In this document: positions 1-8,764 of the stretch, one piece after another
Numbering within the stretch: position 1 is the first letter of the stretch
Layout of the letters: each line of letters opens with the position of its first letter
Assembly (NCBI RefSeq): GCF_000188695.1
Contig: NW_004754928.1
Coordinates: 58,848-72,714 of the forward strand
Reading direction: 5' to 3'
DNA length: 13,867 nt
DNA from: Salpingoeca rosetta
Taxonomy: Eukaryota > Opisthokonta > Choanoflagellata > Craspedida > Salpingoecidae
Made by a program: the position numbers and the translations under genes
Notes under the pieces: generated by a model
Database searches by the model: none
What the model saw: only the letters and a program-made list of their open reading frames with translations
What the model was told of the DNA's origin: nothing

Positions 1-192
1 CTCATCACACACACGTTGTCGTTCCCTCCAACCCTCCCCTTTCTCTTCAAGCAAGCAACCAACCAAGGCACTCAAAGACACGTTTCTGTCAAACACACAC
101 ACATACACATCCATTCTCTTTGAGTGAGAAGTACATACACAAACGCACTTCTGCAACCAACCACACACATCCACCCATTCACACGACACGCC
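1..192 (+). promoter_or_regulatory. Upstream region / 5' leader of the LysM gene
   Basis: This stretch precedes the ATG at 193 and is rich in CACA and CAACCAA words. No TATA box or recognisable factor site stands out. It probably covers the proximal promoter and 5' untranslated leader, but no transcription start can be placed. Confidence 0.4.
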
Positions 193-1450
193 ATGGCGTT
201 GTTGGCAAAGAACAAGGTGCGGAGTTATGGCACGACAACCGTGCTCAACCGCTCCGACATGTGCATCGAACACGATGTCCAAGATGGAGACTCACTGCAA
301 TCCCTTGCCATCAAATATGACGTCCCGGTACGTTCATTAGGGAGATGACAACAGAGTGCAGCGTAAGCGTTCTTGTTGGAAATGTTTTTACATGTGTGCA
401 TCCATGAGTGCACTCACATGTGAAACGCACGCGACAAGTCATCAACCACAAGTCATAACCATAACTGTGTTTACGTTTGATGTTCGCTCACGCATTTGCA
501 CACGCACGCACGCACACGCACATGTATGTGCACACACACGCACGCACGCACGCACGCACGCACACATACATACAGGTGGATCACATCCTTCACATGAACC
601 GGCTCTTTGCAACAGACAGCATCCACCTGCGTAAGACGCTGTTGATACCGCAGTCGAAACAGAGCAAGTGGAAGGGCGACGACAGCTTGGACGACGATGA
701 CGAGGAGTCCTTGGCGCTTGACGGCGATGAGCACTGGGCGCGCCACCCCCAGCAACCGCGACACAACACAGCAGCACACGACGACTACGTCCACACACAC
801 GCGATGAACGACAAGACGCCCGCCCCAGCCACGCTGCACGTGGACGACTTTCTCAAGCAGTTTGACGAGCGCTTTGCCCTCGCAAAAACAGGCATCGAGA
901 CAAGTCTCAAGTGCGTACATGCACCTGTTTGCGTGTGTGTGTCTGTGTGTGTCTGTGTGTGTCTGTGTGTGTGTGTGTGTCTGTCTGTGTGACTATCTGT
1001 TCATCTGTGTGTGTCTGCATAATTGTGTCTATGGCAGCTGTACGCGTTCATGCCACTTGTCCTTGCGTCCTCCGTCTCCCCTCCCTCCCCCCACCTTACC
1101 CACCCTCACGCTCAACCCCACGCGCTCCCTGCTGCAGGCAAATGTCGGCGTCGGTGCAGTCTGCCGGGAACATGCCGCTGTCATCGTCCAGCTCACAGCC
1201 ATCGTCGTCATCATCATCATCATCGCCGTCCTCATCATCATCGTCGTCGTCGTCGTCACGAACAAGGAAGACAGCGAGAGCGAAAGCGAAAGCAACCAAG
1301 TCAAAGCAGAAGAAGGCAGCCCCCGCCACCACCTTGTCATCATCGACATCATCATCACCATCCAAGCGTAAGGGCAAGCCTGCACGTGGCAGTCTGCAGG
1401 GTGGCGACCAGGCCCTCATTGAGAAGGACACGCATCTCTTTGAACTGTAA
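193..1450 (+). CDS. LysM domain-containing protein, LYSMD1/2-like (3 exons)
   Basis: Exons are 193-327, 576-910 and 1138-1450, giving 260 residues. Donors are GTACGT and GTGCGT and both acceptors end in CAG. Phases are 0 and 2 and agree across both junctions. The ATG at 193 sits in a gccATGG context. A single LysM domain lies at about residues 25-71 (IEHDVQDGDSLQSLAIKYDV, then the NRLFATDSIHLRKTLLIP half), and intron 1 splits it. An acidic stretch follows at 80-98. At about 134-157 is a DFLKQFDERFALAKT helix like the conserved C-terminal helix of animal LYSMD1/2. The tail is Ser-rich (about 172-198), then Lys/Arg-rich (about 199-218), and ends in DTHLFEL. No signal peptide or membrane segment is visible, so this is the intracellular LYSMD1/2 type rather than the membrane-bound LYSMD3/4 type. 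LysM folds classically bind N-acetylglucosamine polymers, but the role of the cytosolic animal proteins is unsettled. The family call is secure; the exact paralogue is not. Confidence 0.88.
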
Positions 1451-1630
1451 CCGACAGATGCAAGCAACGCCGCTGTGATGTTGTGTGTGAGCGTGGTGCA
1501 TGACTGGTTGCACACGCGCACCAAACACCCGTGCCGCCGTTTTGATTGATTATTTGCTTGGTGGCTGCCGCTGGGGCTGTGGGTGTGGCTGTCATTGTCA
1601 TGAACCTTATGTATGCGCACCCGCGCGCGC

Positions 1631-1710
<80 letters not shown>

Positions 1711-1977
1711 AGGAGTGGATGAGTGGAGGAGTGGGTGTCATTTACTCATTTGCGCACGGCTGGTGATGCCGTGGGGACGTGAGATGCACTCGTTTGCACG
1801 CATGTACGCAATGGGACACGGATAAAAGAAGAGAACCAAGCCACTCAAAGACGAACACACACACACACACAACACACATGTACACATAACAACGGGTGTC
1901 ACCACTTCGAGGCGTGCCTGCTTCACAGGTGTATCTGACATGCATGAAAAGCATGATGGTGGGTGGTTGGACGGCAA
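1451..1977. other. Convergent 3' intergenic region, LysM gene and SEM1
   Basis: No coding exon is supported here. It must hold the 3' ends of both flanking genes, but no clear AATAAA is seen on either strand. It contains the long CG/TG tract (1622-1709) and a short CA-type repeat (1855-1877). The CA repeat reads as GT in the SEM1 sense. Confidence 0.6.
1622..1709. repeat. (CG)n(TG)n alternating purine-pyrimidine tract
   Basis: About 12 CG dinucleotides run directly into about 32 TG dinucleotides without interruption, an 88-base perfect purine-pyrimidine alternation. It lies about 170 bases after the stop codon of the LysM gene. Confidence 0.95.
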
Positions 1978-2975
1978 TCACGACTTCTGCTGAACCGCCG
2001 CAAGTTGCTCCCTGCGAACAATGCAGCACGCACGTGTGAGCAGAACAGCGCGACAAAGGAAGCCGGGCAAACGACGACCGCAAGCCGGGAAAAGAGGGCA
2101 AGGGAAGATGAAGACGACAACAGTGGTGGACAGGGTGCAACAAACAGTGATGAGAGATAGGTGAAACGAAAGGTGGGTGCGGCTGTCAGCTGACACGCTG
2201 AAAACTACCAATATGGTGGTCACTCATGCACGTGTCATGTGTACGTGTTCCCACACCGAGGGGTGTGAAACACTCATGACAACATCAGACACAATTTGTT
2301 GCAAATTGGGTTCACATCACCCAGCCACGCGACACAGGAACGAAGAAGGGGGAGAGAAGCGAGTGAAAATGTGTGTGTGTGTGTGTGTGTGTGCAATGGT
2401 TTTCGTGTGCATTGCAATCTGGCTTACTTGAGCTGCTTTGAAAAGTCGTCCTCCATGTTGTCGTCATCCCAGTCGTCTTCCCAGATGTGTGCGTCCTGTG
2501 GCAACTTCTCCGACTCGCCCCACTCTGCATGTGTGTGCGTGTGCGCGTGTGTGCGTGTGTGCGTGTGTGTGCATGTGCATGTGTGCGTGTGTGTGCATGT
2601 GTGTGAGGGGACGATCGGTGGACACAGCGGCAGGTGCTGTGCTTCCTTTGAGCCCATGCAACAATCATCACCACGCATGGTGCCAACGGCAACGCAGTCA
2701 ATCGACTGCAACCAGAACAAACGACCACAAGACAACCACAAGACAACCACAATACAACCACAAGACAACCACAAGACAACCACAAGACAACCACAAGACA
2801 ACCACAAGACAACCACAAGACAACCACAAGACAACCACTTTGCCCCCCCCCCCCCACACACACACACACACATCATCATCATCATCGCCAGCAACCAACC
2901 TTCCGTTGCAAACTCCTCAAACTCGTCGTCCTCCTCCAGAAGCTGGACGGGGTTGGCTGGCTCCTTTGCAGACAT
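1978..2975 (-). CDS. SEM1: SEM1/DSS1, 26S proteasome and TREX-2 small acidic subunit (3 exons)
   Basis: On the minus strand the exons are 2975-2900, 2524-2428 and 2011-1978, encoding 68 residues; human SEM1 has 70. Donors are GTTGGT and GTAAGC; acceptors are ATGCAG and TTCGCAG; phases are 1 and 2 and agree. The N-terminal acidic block LLEEDDEFEEF (12-22) and the Trp-containing block HIWEDDWDDDNMEDDFSKQL (38-57) are hallmarks of the family. The last exon adds KEQLAAVQQKS, equivalent to the family's C-terminal helix. SEM1 is a largely disordered protein that joins the proteasome lid (RPN15), the TREX-2 mRNA-export complex and BRCA2. The context gacATG at 2975 favours this start. Without the last splice the protein would stop at residue 58, because the in-frame TAA overlaps the intron 2 donor. 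Intron 1 carries an 11-base minisatellite. The family call is near certain; exon 3 is inferred from phase and fold. Confidence 0.93.
2370..2393. repeat. (TG)n microsatellite in SEM1 intron 2
   Basis: About 11 TG units occur just inside SEM1 intron 2. In the SEM1 sense they read CA near the donor, the opposite of the polarity seen in most other introns of this window. Confidence 0.9.
2528..2608. repeat. Interrupted (GT/GC)n tract at the 3' end of SEM1 intron 1
   Basis: Imperfect GTGTGC and GTGCAT repeats. In the SEM1 sense this is a CACACG/CATGCA tract that runs straight into the acceptor ATGCAG of exon 2. Confidence 0.85.
2721..2838. repeat. 11-bp minisatellite, unit ACAACCACAAG
   Basis: Ten full units (2721-2830) plus a partial one. 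The first unit has a G variant and the third ends in T; the other eight are identical. It lies wholly inside SEM1 intron 1, where the sense unit is CTTGTGGTTGT. Next to it is a run of about 12 C, then (CA)n and (ATC)n at 2844-2887. Confidence 0.95.
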
Positions 2976-3347
2976 GTCGATGTGTGTCGCTGGGGTGTGT
3001 GGCTGAGGCGGGTTGCTGAGCGACTTGTTGTTCTGTTTCTTGCTTGCTTGCTGTGCTTGTCGTTCGTTCGTTGGTTGTCGTTGCTGTTTGCGCTTTGCAG
3101 TGTGCCGAAAATGGAGTATTTGTTGCATTTGAGATGCCCTAAGTGTGCAATTTGCAAAAGTGGCGAAGGCAACAACATCCAAGCTGTTGTGGTGGTCGCG
3201 CACATCGAGCACCACCGACCATCATCGCCATCACCACACACCACTGCACCACATAGGCCGCACACATCCTCTTGCCTTGCCTTGCTGCTTGGAACCTTTG
3301 CAGCAGGGTGGTTTCCTTCCCTTTCTCGTGGCCTGGCGTGCTTGAGG
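2976..3347. promoter_or_regulatory. Divergent intergenic region, SEM1 and WD40 gene
   Basis: About 372 bases separate the two opposed starts, so both promoters probably lie here. No TATA box is seen. Some GTTCGTTCGTTGG-like short repeats occur at 3060-3080. A short open stretch near 3110-3200 with Cys-Pro-Lys-Cys was considered and not accepted as a gene. Confidence 0.5.
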
Positions 3348-3466
3348 ATGGGTGATGCTCGCCCACCCGGCGCCAGCGTAAGCGATTGGCAACAACAACA
3401 TGCACGTTGCCACGTGCGCCTGTGGCATGCATGTGGCGGCCTGTGTATGTATGAATGAATGTGTGA

Positions 3467-3498
<32 letters not shown>

Positions 3499-5320
3499 GT
3501 GCTGAGTAGCTGTTCAAGTGTTTTGAGTGCGGTCACATTTATGGCTGATGCTGGCACGCGCATGCTGACTTCATGCCCGCCTACTCTTTTTTTTTTTTTT
3601 TGCTTTCCTCTTGTTTGCCTGGCGTGCAGGACACGGCCATGCAGCGGCGTGGCCTGGTTGCCAGCGAGACGGGCGGCATCGTGGCCATCGCTGTGCTCGA
3701 TTCCCTCGCGCTCGCAGGCACATCCACGGGTGACATTGTTGTCTGGGACATGGACACCAACACCGTCAAAACAACCCTCACAGGACACACAGAGAAGATT
3801 GCAGACATTGTCGTTGAACCAGCAGGTCCGTGAGACGTTGTGCGAAGGGAGAGAGGGTCATGCATGCTTATCGAGGCAACATTCCTGCACACACACACAC
3901 ACACACTCCTGCCCGCATATACACACTTACATACGCACACATGCGCGCATACACTCACTTACATACGCACACGTGCACACATTCACACACTCCTGCGCGC
4001 ACACATGCACACACATGCACACATGCCCTCCCTATTACCCATACAACACCTGACTTGCATGCGTTACGTCACACCCACCCTCAACTCATGCACACTCTTT
4101 GCCTCCCCCCTCCTCACACACAAACACACACACACACACTCACAAACTCACACACACACACACGCACGCAACTGCACCCACCAGGGCAACGTGCTGTGTC
4201 TGCGTCGTACGATGGCACGGCGCGCGTGTGGTGCCTGCTTGAGTTCACGTGCCTGCACGTGCTGGAGGGCCACGAGTCGTGGTTGCGCAGCGTGGATGTG
4301 TACGACGGCCTCGTCCTCACCGCCGGCGGAGACAACACGGCACGCGTGTGGAGCATCGACCGCGGCGTGCACGAGAACACGCTGCTGGGCCACACAGACT
4401 GGGTCAAGGCCGTGCGCGTGCACCGGCCCGATCGCAGCGTGACGGTGACGGGGTCGTGGGATGCAACAGTACGCACGTGGTCAACAGACACGGGCTCGCT
4501 GCTCAAGACGGTCACGTGCGACAGCGCTGTGCGGTGCCTGTGCGACAACAGCAAGAAGCTGGAGGCTGTGGCCGGCTGTGTAAGCGGCTCCGTCTCCATC
4601 ATCGACCTCTCCGTCGGGGTAATACGTGTGCAGCTGCTGCCACCGCAACACGACCCGACCAACGCCGTCCGCTCGCACATGCACGCCATCCTCGCCGCCA
4701 CCAGCGCGGCCACCGTGCACGTGTGGACGTGCGACGGCCCCTCCATTGGCGTGTTCAAGCAGCACACCGCCTTTGTCAACGACGTATCCGTTGCCCCCGA
4801 CGGCACGTGCGTATCTGTGGACGGGGAGGGCCACGTGTTTGCGTGGGAGATGGAGACGCGCCGTGTTCTGTTTGAGGACGCAACAGAAGCGCCCGCGTTA
4901 TGCTGCACCGCCACAGGCAACGACGAGACAACCTGCCTCGCATGCGGCCTCGAAAAGTCAGTGTGCGTGTGCGCGTGTGTGTATGTGTGTGTGTGTGTGT
5001 GTATGTGTGTGTGTGCGGGTGTGCGGGTGTGTGGGGTGTGGGTGGGTGTGTGTGTATGTTTGTATGTGTGCGTGTCTGTGTGGGTGGGTGTGTTTGTAAG
5101 TATGCGTGTGCGTGTGTGTCTGTGTGTGTCTGCGTGTCTGTCTGTCTGCCTCTCTGTCTGGATGTGTGGCTTCACTTACGCCTTCCTTCCTCCCTCGCTC
5201 ACTTGTCCATCCCGTGTACCTCCGAATGTCGCCATTGCCTGCAGCGGACGTGTGCTCTCCGTTCGCTTCGCCTCGCGTGATGTGGACACGGAGAAGCCAG
5301 CAGACACTACCACAAGTCAG

Positions 5321-5415
<95 letters not shown>

Positions 5416-5568
5416 TGAAAAGAAGCAACTGTGTTGGCGTACCTGCTGTTCCAAGCTGCTCCCTATTTCTTCGTGTGCCCCCCCCCCAACCCCCTCGTTC
5501 GTACCGTGCTTCCTCCTGCTGTTTCTCTGCATTGCGTCCCCACACCCACACCCATATAAGGTTGGTGA
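3348..5568 (+). CDS. WD40-repeat beta-propeller protein (5 exons, last one tentative)
   Basis: Exons are 3348-3377, 3630-3825, 4185-4956, 5245-5315 and tentatively 5561-5568, about 358 residues. Donors are GTAAGC, GTCCGT, GTCAGT and GTCAGT. Phases 0, 1 and 2 agree at the first three junctions. The first exon encodes only ten residues ([10 protein letters not shown]). Seven or eight blades are visible, with the typical strand-c/d signatures: [67 protein letters not shown] and finally [12 protein letters not shown] dipeptides precede several blades (TGHTEKI, EGHESW, LGHTDW). There is no F-box, signal peptide or other domain, so it is essentially one propeller, probably a cytosolic scaffold. The partner and pathway cannot be told from sequence. 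The 3' end is uncertain: the fourth donor borders a (GT)n tract, and the only good downstream acceptor (ATATAAG) gives Trp then stop. The first ATG could instead be 3639. Confidence 0.8.
3465..3495. repeat. (GT)n microsatellite in WD40 intron 1
   Basis: About 14 GT units, about 90 bases after the donor at 3378. A T-run (about 3586-3601) and a pyrimidine-rich stretch before the acceptor at 3629 follow in the same intron. Confidence 0.9.
3886..4176. repeat. CA-rich repeat region filling WD40 intron 2
   Basis: Interrupted CACACA, CATACGCA and CACATGCA repeats fill most of the intron between 3826 and 4184, up to the acceptor ACCAG. The sense orientation is CA on the acceptor side. Confidence 0.88.
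4957..5158. repeat. GT-rich repeat region at the start of WD40 intron 3
   Basis: Begins at the donor GTCAGTGTGCG and continues as interrupted GTGTGT, GTGGGT and GTCTGT repeats. The sense orientation is GT on the donor side. Confidence 0.88.
5328..5414. repeat. (TG)~43 perfect microsatellite in WD40 intron 4
   Basis: About 43 uninterrupted TG units beginning twelve bases after the inferred donor GTCAGT at 5316. If not spliced out, it would encode a Val-Cys polymer. Confidence 0.93.
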
Positions 5569-5618
5569 GAAAATGCGTGTATGGTCCGATTGCCGGGGAG
5601 ATTTTGAGACGGGTACAC

Positions 5619-5624
5619 AATAAA
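5619..5624 (+). terminator. Possible poly(A) signal AATAAA of the WD40 gene
   Basis: A canonical AATAAA about 50 bases after the tentative WD40 stop codon at 5566-5568. This is the only such hexamer found near that gene end on the sense strand, and it supports ending the gene before the assembly gap. Confidence 0.45.
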
Positions 5625-5702
5625 AGGCGGGTGGGAAAAAAGGATAATATGAATACTCGTAATGGAGATGATTTTTCATAGAGTTAGCGCGCATTCACAT
5701 TT

Positions 5703-6367
5703 NNNNNNNNNNNNNNNNNNNNNNNNNNNNNNNNNNNNNNNNNNNNNNNNNNNNNNNNNNNNNNNNNNNNNNNNNNNNNNNNNNNNNNNNNNNNNNNNNN
5801 NNNNNNNNNNNNNNNNNNNNNNNNNNNNNNNNNNNNNNNNNNNNNNNNNNNNNNNNNNNNNNNNNNNNNNNNNNNNNNNNNNNNNNNNNNNNNNNNNNNN
5901 NNNNNNNNNNNNNNNNNNNNNNNNNNNNNNNNNNNNNNNNNNNNNNNNNNNNNNNNNNNNNNNNNNNNNNNNNNNNNNNNNNNNNNNNNNNNNNNNNNNN
6001 NNNNNNNNNNNNNNNNNNNNNNNNNNNNNNNNNNNNNNNNNNNNNNNNNNNNNNNNNNNNNNNNNNNNNNNNNNNNNNNNNNNNNNNNNNNNNNNNNNNN
6101 NNNNNNNNNNNNNNNNNNNNNNNNNNNNNNNNNNNNNNNNNNNNNNNNNNNNNNNNNNNNNNNNNNNNNNNNNNNNNNNNNNNNNNNNNNNNNNNNNNNN
6201 NNNNNNNNNNNNNNNNNNNNNNNNNNNNNNNNNNNNNNNNNNNNNNNNNNNNNNNNNNNNNNNNNNNNNNNNNNNNNNNNNNNNNNNNNNNNNNNNNNNN
6301 NNNNNNNNNNNNNNNNNNNNNNNNNNNNNNNNNNNNNNNNNNNNNNNNNNNNNNNNNNNNNNNNNNN
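5703..6367. other. Assembly gap (N run)
   Basis: 665 undetermined bases. The true length and content are unknown, and the two sides need not be adjacent exactly as drawn. Confidence 1.
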
Positions 6368-6520
6368 CGTGCAGGGCGAAAGGTGATGCAAGATAACATG
6401 CTCCAGCTCCTTTACGGACGTGCATTTCTGGAGGCGTGGACGCTTGCGGTGTCGGAGTCCCCATCCATCTGGCATGATCCGTTAAACTGGTCTAGCACTA
6501 GTTCTTGTCGCAGCAGTTAG
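6368..6520 (+). other. Open frame emerging from the gap, possible 3' exon fragment
   Basis: Reading from the first base after the gap, 50 codons stay open until TAG at 6518. The frame includes LLYGRAFLEAWTLA and PSIWHDPLNW. It lacks the low complexity of the repeat-derived frames around it. By chance a 50-codon open stretch would occur roughly one time in ten per frame, so this is weak evidence. It could be the end of a gene or element hidden in the gap. No family is recognised. Confidence 0.2.
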
Positions 6521-6805
6521 TCCAAATAGTAATACATCCGAGTCGAAGAATGAACAACTTCCTACTTCATCCGCCTGCTCCTACGTGCTTTGGATATCAG
6601 TTCTTTCATCCATTTCCTGCACTAGCTTATACTCTACTACAGACTCAGTATGTGGTGTCGTCGCATAAGTGTTGCTTTGTCTCACTTCCATCGCTGACGC
6701 CGTAGTCTGCTTCCAACACTCCGACAGCGTGTCGTCACAACAGTATCTCTGAAATACAAAATAGCTTCAGCTCGCGGCACGTAGTCTCGCGTTAATATCA
6801 CTCAC

Positions 6806-6840
6806 AAAAAAAAAAAAAAAAAAAAAAACACAAAAATCCA

Positions 6841-6922
<82 letters not shown>
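6806..6922. repeat. A23 run followed by (CA)~40 microsatellite
   Basis: Twenty-three A residues (6806-6828), a short spacer, then a perfect (CA)n from about 6844 to 6922. Confidence 0.95.
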
Positions 6923-6924
<2 letters not shown>

Positions 6925-7349
6925 GCGCGACCCCTCGAGCTTGCCCTCTCCCCTCCCACACACATTTTCTTCACGACTGTCATGGTCATGATGTTACAAT
7001 TGCCTTTGTCGTCGCAGTATTCAATACAGGAAGATGTCTTGCCCTTGTCGTCATGTCACACCATTGCAACACTACAAAAGGTGTGACTGACCGAGTTTGA
7101 GGGTGGAGGGGAAGCATGGGGTCAAATGTAACAAAACGGGAATGATATGAAAAATGAGTTCATGGACAACACCAACAATGTAACGGGTCGCGCAGGGCGA
7201 GACACCCGTGGCGTGTTGGCATGCGCAGTCAGCAATAAACTCACAGCAGGGCAATGGTCACGCGTAGATATGACGACATGTAACACACGCACACATGTGT
7301 ACAGATTGCGATTACATGCACGAAAACACGCGAAGATTAAAGCCGAGAA

Positions 7350-7545
7350 AAGCACGCACGCACGTACGCACGCACTCTCACGCACACATACATACAAACA
7401 CACACTCTCTCACACGCACACACGCACGCACTCTCACACGCACACATGCAAGCACGCATACACACACGCACTCTCACGCAAATAACACACTCGCCGACAT
7501 GCATTCATGCACTCACACACAAGCTCTCTCTCTCATACTGTGTAT
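7350..7545. repeat. CACG/CACA-type repeat region 3' of the sulfotransferase gene
   Basis: Interrupted CGCACGCA, CTCACACGCACA and CATACATA repeats reach almost to the stop codon at 7547. In the sense of the minus-strand gene they read GTGCGTGT, downstream of the coding region. Confidence 0.88.
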
Positions 7546-7546
7546 A

Positions 7547-8659
7547 CTACGCACACCAGCGTCCGCGCACGTGCTCATTACACGGTACCCCGTTGGCTGC
7601 GTTCTTCTCCTTGTAGCGACGATGCATAAAGGGCAAGTCGTCCTCTTGTGGAACGCACGCGGAGACCACTGCTTGGCATCGGCGCACGTACGCCTCCTGT
7701 GTGCTCTGGATCACCTGCGCTTCCAACTGAAGCACGGGCGTGATGCGCGCGCTAAACGCTGTCCGATAGTGGTCGTATATCCTGTAGTCCATCCACAGCA
7801 CCTCGCGCGCGCGTGCCTTTGTTGCATCTGAGATGTCGGGCACGGGCGCATGCCACCGCTTCTGGTCGTTCCACACCATGTCCTCAAACTCGAGCCCAAT
7901 GTACCGCCGCAGCATGGCCATGGACATGTACCACTCCTCTGTCAGCAGGACCAGGCTGATGCGTCGCTGTGCGGCATTGAAGGCTTCCTCGAATGCAGCC
8001 GGCTCCAGGAAGGGGTTGTCCGTGATGCCAAAGTCAAAGGCGTAGCTGAGCATCGTTTGCGCGCGTGTTGTCGTGGAGAGCGTCCGCGCAAAGGTGCGGT
8101 TGCCCATGAGGTCAAACAGCCTGTTCACTTCGCTGTCGGTCATGTATCTGAGGTCAAAGCCGGCCTCCCTTAGCTCAATGGGCAGGAAGAAGCGCAGGGC
8201 GCTGATGAGGCGCTTGAACGGGTCGCGCAGCAGCGAGAAGGTGGGCACGTCTTCGCCGAGGAACCGCTGCACCATGGCCTGGGAGGCCGCCGTGAACCGC
8301 ATGTGCGAGATGCAGGCGGAGAAGTTGAGCTTGTCTGCGCCGTACAGCTGTCGTTCCGGGTCAACAAAGCTGTCGGGCCACCCAATGCACGTGCTGCAGA
8401 TGGCATGGCCGTCGTCGCCAAAGGCCGGGTACAGGCCTCGCCTCTCCAGGGCCTGCCCCAACAGCACCATCAACGTGGATGACCCTGTCTTGTGTGTCTT
8501 GACAAACACAAAGCGCAGGTCAGAGTTGTTGCCATCCGTCTTCCCTCCTGCTTGTTGCTCAGTGCCACCAGCAGCAGCAGCGGCAGCAGCTAGCAGCAAC
8601 ACCAACGACGGGAGAGCAACAGTGAAGGCGAAGACGAGGCGGGGTAGCGTCGTCATCAT
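7547..8659 (-). CDS. GAL3ST-family carbohydrate (galactose-3-O) sulfotransferase, intronless
   Basis: A single open frame of 370 codons plus stop. ATGs at 8659 and 8656 are adjacent; the second has A at -3 and may be preferred. The N-terminus has a short basic start and a hydrophobic segment (about residues 8-30, ending in seven Ala), a type II signal anchor or signal peptide that fits a Golgi-lumen enzyme. The PAPS 5'-phosphosulfate site is FVKTHKTGSSTL at about 52-63, with Lys54 and the Ser/Thr cluster. The 3'-phosphate site is SLLRDPFKRLISAL at about 142-155, with Arg145 and Ser153. Further family-like blocks are the MLSYAFDFGI segment and RRISLVLLTEEWYMSMAMLRR before a WNDQKR motif. Asn-X-Ser/Thr sites include NFS (112) and NRT. 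Known members transfer sulfate to the 3-OH of galactose on glycolipids or glycans; the acceptor here cannot be predicted. It is intronless although its neighbours have several introns each. The family call is strong. Confidence 0.92.
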   Translation of the reverse strand: MMTTLPRLVFAFTVALPSLVLLLAAAAAAAGGTEQQAGGKTDGNNSDLRFVFVKTHKTGSSTLMVLLGQALERRGLYPAFGDDGHAICSTCIGWPDSFVDPERQLYGADKLNFSACISHMRFTAASQAMVQRFLGEDVPTFSLLRDPFKRLISALRFFLPIELREAGFDLRYMTDSEVNRLFDLMGNRTFARTLSTTTRAQTMLSYAFDFGITDNPFLEPAAFEEAFNAAQRRISLVLLTEEWYMSMAMLRRYIGLEFEDMVWNDQKRWHAPVPDISDATKARAREVLWMDYRIYDHYRTAFSARITPVLQLEAQVIQSTQEAYVRRCQAVVSACVPQEDDLPFMHRRYKEKNAANGVPCNEHVRGRWCA

Positions 8660-8764
8660 CAAGGGCGGGTGCGCTCAACTGGAGCTCCGACAACACAAAT
8701 TGCATCACAAGCGCGACCACCACCACCACCATCATGGTCCCGCCTGTAAAGATCTTTGGAGCGC

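Larger units (their letters stand above)
6521..7546. other. Non-coding stretch between the gap and the sulfotransferase gene
   Basis: No credible exon is seen. From 6521 to about 6800 the sequence has ordinary complexity, more A+T than the genes, and no microsatellites. Then come A23 and a long (CA)n, about 330 bases of unremarkable unique sequence (6960-7290), and CACG/CACA repeats up to the 3' end of the minus-strand gene. The 3' untranslated region of that gene must lie in the right-hand part. Confidence 0.6.

Noticed and set aside
1096..1620. Minus-strand open frame with a long Asp-rich stretch
   Set aside because: It is the antisense of the Ser-rich exon 3 of the LysM gene; the TCATCG-type codons read as Asp on the other strand.
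2721..2838. Short direct repeats resembling a CRISPR-like array
   Set aside because: The 11-base units are contiguous with no spacers and lie in a eukaryotic intron; it is a minisatellite.
3110..3200. Small open frame with a Cys-Pro-Lys-Cys motif suggesting a zinc ribbon
   Set aside because: Only one Cys pair group, no partner exon and no matching donor; it lies in the divergent promoter region.
4957..5623. Continuation of the WD40 frame through Cys-Val repeats to 5623
   Set aside because: The repeat-encoded text is an artefact of (GT)n. Removing it by phase-matched splicing joins CGLE to NGRVLSVRF, which restores a propeller strand.
5676..6475. Open frames spanning the N run on both strands
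   Set aside because: They consist of undetermined bases; no coding claim is possible.
7223..7228. AATAAA on the + strand as a poly(A) signal
   Set aside because: No + strand gene ends nearby; it is on the wrong strand for the sulfotransferase gene.
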